Source of the DNA: Bacteroidales bacterium UBA1216
GTDB lineage: Bacteria; Bacteroidota; Bacteroidia; Bacteroidales; Paludibacteraceae
Assembly: GCA_002309255.1 (NCBI GenBank)
Contig: DBXI01000003.1
Coordinates: 23,823 to 48,202, forward strand
DNA: 24,380 nucleotides
Reading direction: 5' to 3'
Shown here piece after piece: positions 21,292 to 24,380 of the stretch. Position 1 is the stretch's first letter, and the number at the start of each line of letters is the position of its first letter. Made by a program: the position numbers and the translations under genes. Below the pieces are notes generated by a model, which was given only the letters and a program-made list of their open reading frames with translations, did not search any database and was not told where the DNA came from.

Positions 21292-22788
21292 ATGACCATG
21301 TTGAATCGAATATTGTATATGATGTCTATTCTACATAGTATAGCCGAGAGCTTTCAAAACAACCTCATCGCTGAGAATCGCTACCAGATGATTCTCGACG
21401 GTTTGCAGGTGACGCTGCTCATCACATTCTGTGCTATCCTCTTGGGCACTTTGCTCGGTGGACTGGTCTGCTGGGCACGGATGAGCCGCCACGCGTGGCT
21501 TAGCAATACCGCGAAGGTGTATATCGACCTTATGCGCGGCACACCGGTGCTTGTGCTACTGATGCTGATGTATTATGTGTTTATGGCACCGCTGGAAGCT
21601 ACGGGTATGGTAGTAGCTGTCGTGAGCTTTGCGATGAACATCTCTGCTTATATCGCCGAGACGCTTCGTTCGGGCATCGAGAGTATCGACAAAGGGCAGA
21701 CCGAAGCCGGTTTGGCACTGGGATTCAAGCCGGTGCAGGTGTTTGTGCGTATCATCCTGCCGCAGGTGATACGTCAGATTATGCCGGTGTATCTGGGCGA
21801 AGTGATCAACCTGCTCAAGGGCACGAGTATCGTCGGATATATCGCCGTGATGGACATGACGCGTGCGTCAGACCTTATCCGCTCGCGCACGTTCGACGCG
21901 TTCTTCCCGCTTATCGCCACGGCCGCTATCTATTTTCTGATAGCGTGGCTTATCGGTTTGCTCCTGAACGGACTGTTGGAACGCCGCCGTCTGCGCACAA
22001 TAATCGTTGCCGCCGCATTGGTGGTGTTAGGCCTTTTAGGAAGCCTGCCGTCGCAAATATCCCGTAACCCGTCACCCGTAACCGATACCCCCTCTATCTT
22101 CCAATCCCTGAAAGGCAAACGCGTCGGCGTGGCGATGGGTAGCATACAGGATATAACGGTCACGCGCTATGCGCCCGATGCGGATATCCGGCGTTACTCC
22201 AACCTGACGGACATGATCGCCGCCTTGCAGAGCGGGAAGATAGACATCATCTGCCAGGAGAATGTGACCGTCACGGTCAACAAAGAGATAGCGGCGGTGG
22301 TGGACACCATCGATGCCGGACTGCCGCCCAAACCTGTCGCCGCCTGTTTCCGACTCGACAACACAGAACTGCAACAGGATTTCAACAGTTTCCTCCGGGA
22401 GATACGTTCGGACGGCACGTATCAGCAGATATGTGACCGTTGGCTGAAATGCGATGATGCATCCGTCTTACCGGTGCCCCGTCGCACAGGCACAGGGAAG
22501 ATAATAAGAGTGGCAACGTTCCCTATCTCTCCTCCATTCAACTTCATCTGTTCGGGTGAACAGTCGGGTCTGGAGGCGGACTTGTTGGCGCACTGGGCTA
22601 ACCGCCGCAACTACCGTCTGGAGTTCCTCATCATGGATTTCGCCTCGCAGATACCGGCGATACAGACCGGCAAGGCGGACATCGCAATGGGCTCGATTGC
22701 GGTTACGGAAGAGCGGCAGAAGCAAGTGCTCTTCTCCGATGGCTACAATGCTGCACGTATCATGTTTTATACTCGAAAAACAGACTAA
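21292..22788 (+). CDS. Polar amino-acid ABC transporter permease fused to a circularly permuted binding domain
   Basis: 498 aa. Residues ~30-230 are a HisM/GlnP-type permease: helices ~37-63, 85-112 and 207-229, with the EAA loop ETLRSGIESIDKGQTEAGLALGF that contacts the ATPase. An extra helix (236-253) puts the rest in the periplasm. Residues 272-385 look like the second half of an SBP_bac_3 domain (LKGKRVGVAMGSIQD...ALQSGKIDIIC... and the closing helix FLREIRSDGTYQQICDRWL). A linker follows, then 403-494 is the first half (IRVATFPISPPFNF..G...GLEADLLAHWA...IPAIQTGKADIAMGSIAVTEERQKQVLFSDGY). The normal order is reversed. No ATPase gene is in view. ATG 21298 is an alternative start. Confidence 0.88.
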   Translation: MTMLNRILYMMSILHSIAESFQNNLIAENRYQMILDGLQVTLLITFCAILLGTLLGGLVCWARMSRHAWLSNTAKVYIDLMRGTPVLVLLMLMYYVFMAPLEATGMVVAVVSFAMNISAYIAETLRSGIESIDKGQTEAGLALGFKPVQVFVRIILPQVIRQIMPVYLGEVINLLKGTSIVGYIAVMDMTRASDLIRSRTFDAFFPLIATAAIYFLIAWLIGLLLNGLLERRRLRTIIVAAALVVLGLLGSLPSQISRNPSPVTDTPSIFQSLKGKRVGVAMGSIQDITVTRYAPDADIRRYSNLTDMIAALQSGKIDIICQENVTVTVNKEIAAVVDTIDAGLPPKPVAACFRLDNTELQQDFNSFLREIRSDGTYQQICDRWLKCDDASVLPVPRRTGTGKIIRVATFPISPPFNFICSGEQSGLEADLLAHWANRRNYRLEFLIMDFASQIPAIQTGKADIAMGSIAVTEERQKQVLFSDGYNAARIMFYTRKTD

Positions 22789-22791
22789 TCT

Positions 22792-23985
22792 ATGCAAACA
22801 ACTAATCGTGAGTTTTGGAGTAACTACCGCTCGGAGGTGGTGTTCGGAGTAGTGCTGGCGATCATCGTCGGCGTGAGCACCTATCTGAGCCGATTTATCC
22901 CTGACAGAGTGTTTGACATCTATATCACGCCGGTGCTGAACGTGTGTACGTTCTCCGTGGCTTTTCTGGGTGCGTGGGTCATCTTCCGCCATTCGGAAGG
23001 GATGCGTATGCGCCGGCTGTGGGGCTATGCGTTGTTGGCTTGGGGAATGGGCGATCTGGCGTATCTGATCTGCTATCTGGTAGCTCCAATGCAGGTGATG
23101 AACATGGGTGCAGACCAGTTGACGACGCACGAACTGCTGATCGGTAACCTCTTAGGCTGGGTGATGGTTCTCTATCCAACCGAGACGCTTCGTCCCGGAT
23201 GGCTGACGCCTAAGATTGTCGTCTGGCAACTGCTGCCGATGGTGGCCTTGGTGGCATTGGATTATATCGTGCCCTTTAGCCTCGGGCCGGTGGTGGCACT
23301 CTATCCATACGCGCTGCTGATACTGACGCTCTCTCAGATACGCGCGTACCGAATATGGTGTGAGAACAACTACTCGTCCATGGAACATATCGACGTACAG
23401 TGGATTATCCGGTACTGCATCATGTTGGCTATCATCGGTGCCAGTTACGTCTATATATGCTCCGGTCACGGTCACGCACGCGGCTTTACGCAGCAGTGGT
23501 TCGTCGTGTTCATGCTCGCCTATAGCACCGAACAGATCCTCTTCCGCAAAGACCCGTGGGAGGGTATCGGCGTTGGCAATGGCTTTGGCATTGGCAACGA
23601 AGATCACGATTGCCTTCAGTCTGCTCCAATAGACCCGGAAGAAAAAGCCAACGCCAACGCCAATGCCCTCACCCGCTGGATGAGTGAGGCGAAGCCCTAT
23701 TTGAATCCGGACTTCAAGCTGATGGACTTGCGCTCGGTGCTACCGATGAACAGGACCTACCTCAGCAGGTTCATCAACGATACGTACGGCTGTCCGTTCT
23801 ATCAGTTCGTCAACCGCTACCGCATCGAGGAGGCCAAGCACCTGATGCAGGAGCAACCCGGGATGAAGATGGCTGACATAGCCACCCGGTGCGGATTCTC
23901 GTCCCGCACAGTCTTCACCAACACCTTCACCCGCGAGGTAGGTATATCACCCACCGAGTGGAGCAAACAGAAAAATGCAATATAG
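22792..23985 (+). CDS. Membrane-anchored AraC-family transcriptional regulator
   Basis: 397 aa. Residues ~15-250 form about seven hydrophobic helices (VVFGVVLAIIVGVSTYL, LNVCTFSVAFLGAWVIF, LLGWVMVLYP, ...). A Gly/Asn- and Asn/Ala-rich linker (~257-292) leads to an AraC/XylS DNA-binding domain (~292-392): LRSVLPMNRTYLSRFIND, the recognition-helix region MADIATRCGFSSRTVFTNTFTREVGISPTEW. It starts 3 nt after the permease stop, so it is cotranscribed. It probably senses a signal in or at the membrane and regulates this operon or others; the signal is unknown. Confidence 0.88.
   Translation: MQTTNREFWSNYRSEVVFGVVLAIIVGVSTYLSRFIPDRVFDIYITPVLNVCTFSVAFLGAWVIFRHSEGMRMRRLWGYALLAWGMGDLAYLICYLVAPMQVMNMGADQLTTHELLIGNLLGWVMVLYPTETLRPGWLTPKIVVWQLLPMVALVALDYIVPFSLGPVVALYPYALLILTLSQIRAYRIWCENNYSSMEHIDVQWIIRYCIMLAIIGASYVYICSGHGHARGFTQQWFVVFMLAYSTEQILFRKDPWEGIGVGNGFGIGNEDHDCLQSAPIDPEEKANANANALTRWMSEAKPYLNPDFKLMDLRSVLPMNRTYLSRFINDTYGCPFYQFVNRYRIEEAKHLMQEQPGMKMADIATRCGFSSRTVFTNTFTREVGISPTEWSKQKNAI
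23569..23667 (+). repeat. Low-complexity inverted sequence in the AraC linker
   Basis: GGCGTTGGC (23569-23577) and GGCATTGGC (23587-23595) face their exact complements in the run at 23647-23667 (three GCCAAYGCC-type units). They encode the GVGNGFGIGN and ANANAN stretches. The region is prone to length change. Confidence 0.6.
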
Positions 23986-24182
23986 TATCTGCAAACACAC
24001 AAGTGTCCTATAAAAATTTAACAAAAACCGATAAAACCCTTTTGAGTGCTTTTCGCGTTCGGCAATCGGTTCGCACAGATTGCGCAGGCGCAATAAAAGC
24101 GACCGCTGCCTCCGCTCTGGCACCCCATTCGAAACGCTTCGCTGGTTTCTTTGGGGACCCCGCAATAGAGTGCCTTGCACGC
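23986..24182. other. Spacer after the AraC gene
   Basis: No gene. A compact inverted repeat ATTGCG-CAGG-CGCAAT (24079-24094) could help end the operon transcript. GGGGACCCC (~24154) and CGCGTTCGGCAA (24054) recall pieces of the spacer after the helicase gene. The rest is not recognised. Confidence 0.4.
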
Positions 24183-24380
24183 TTTGCCGCTAAAAACTCC
24201 TAAAAAGTGAACTTTTTGATAGTTTTTATCATCAAATCTCGTACTCTTACAGAGAAAATCATTCAAAAGAAAAACATAAAAAACAAACGTAAGTCAAATC
24301 TAAAAGTTCAAGAAAGCTTGTAATACGCTAAAAACATGTATGTTACAGGTGCGCTTGGCAAAGTTAACGCATCAATAGTA
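24183..24380 (+). repeat. ~197-nt dispersed direct repeat, copy 2 (cut by window end)
   Basis: Matches 11447-11643 almost throughout, including the open frame MYVTGALGKVNASIV starting at 24336, which is still open at the window edge. The repeat may continue beyond the window. Confidence 0.9.

Noticed and set aside
1..24380. tRNA or rRNA genes
   Set aside because: No cloverleaf or conserved rRNA sequence was recognised by eye on either strand; a dedicated search was not possible.

Overview
The window reads as a chromosomal segment of a Bacteroidales bacterium (phylum Bacteroidota). The grounds are seven promoters of the Bacteroidota type (TTTG, exactly 20 nt, then TAnnTTTG), BspA-like leucine-rich-repeat and GLUG surface proteins with short shared C-terminal tails, an outer-membrane beta-barrel, a TPR lipoprotein regulator, a RhuM-family gene and a DUF4143 ATPase. 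I cannot name the species.

Left part (1-9.1 kb): the 3' end of a BspA-like protein is followed by a defence-island-like region. It holds a RhuM-family pseudogene (in-frame stop inside a 75-nt insert, plus four DNA palindromes inside the gene). It then holds a same-strand cluster: a 224-aa MTase-fold protein, an overlapping Eco57I-like N6-adenine MTase with an AT-rich C-terminal part, a DUF4143 AAA ATPase with its own promoter and a triple 33-bp repeat, and a 909-aa GIY-YIG nuclease/SF2 helicase with a C-terminal Tudor-like domain. Together these look like a restriction-modification (or related) system. It is preceded by a structured leader that can fold in two mutually exclusive ways and by a perfect hairpin four bases before the first start codon.

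Middle (9.1-12.1 kb): gene-poor and repeat-rich. It contains a candidate ~65-nt promoter-plus-terminator small RNA, two diverged copies of a 60-nt gene-end fragment, a strong terminator, and an array of a CTTGTATCTTTT motif in both orientations. That array has a second copy, 110 nt of it almost identical, on the other side of a TIGR04076/winged-helix gene. There is also a DUF234-type ATPase remnant, a ~197-nt sequence that recurs at the very end of the window, and a perfect 22-bp inverted repeat.

Right part (12.1-24.4 kb): a four-gene minus-strand operon (19299 to 12124) encodes a lectin/FGE-like fold surface protein, a BspA-like LRR protein, a GLUG adhesin and an outer-membrane barrel. The three surface proteins and the protein at position 1 share a ~25-residue C-terminal tail, probably a sorting signal. 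A TPR lipoprotein regulator is transcribed in the opposite direction, and the two promoters interlock so that each transcript crosses the other promoter. Next is a two-gene operon: a polar amino-acid ABC permease fused to a periplasmic binding domain whose two lobes are in circularly permuted order, and a membrane-anchored AraC-type regulator. The window ends inside the second copy of the ~197-nt repeat.
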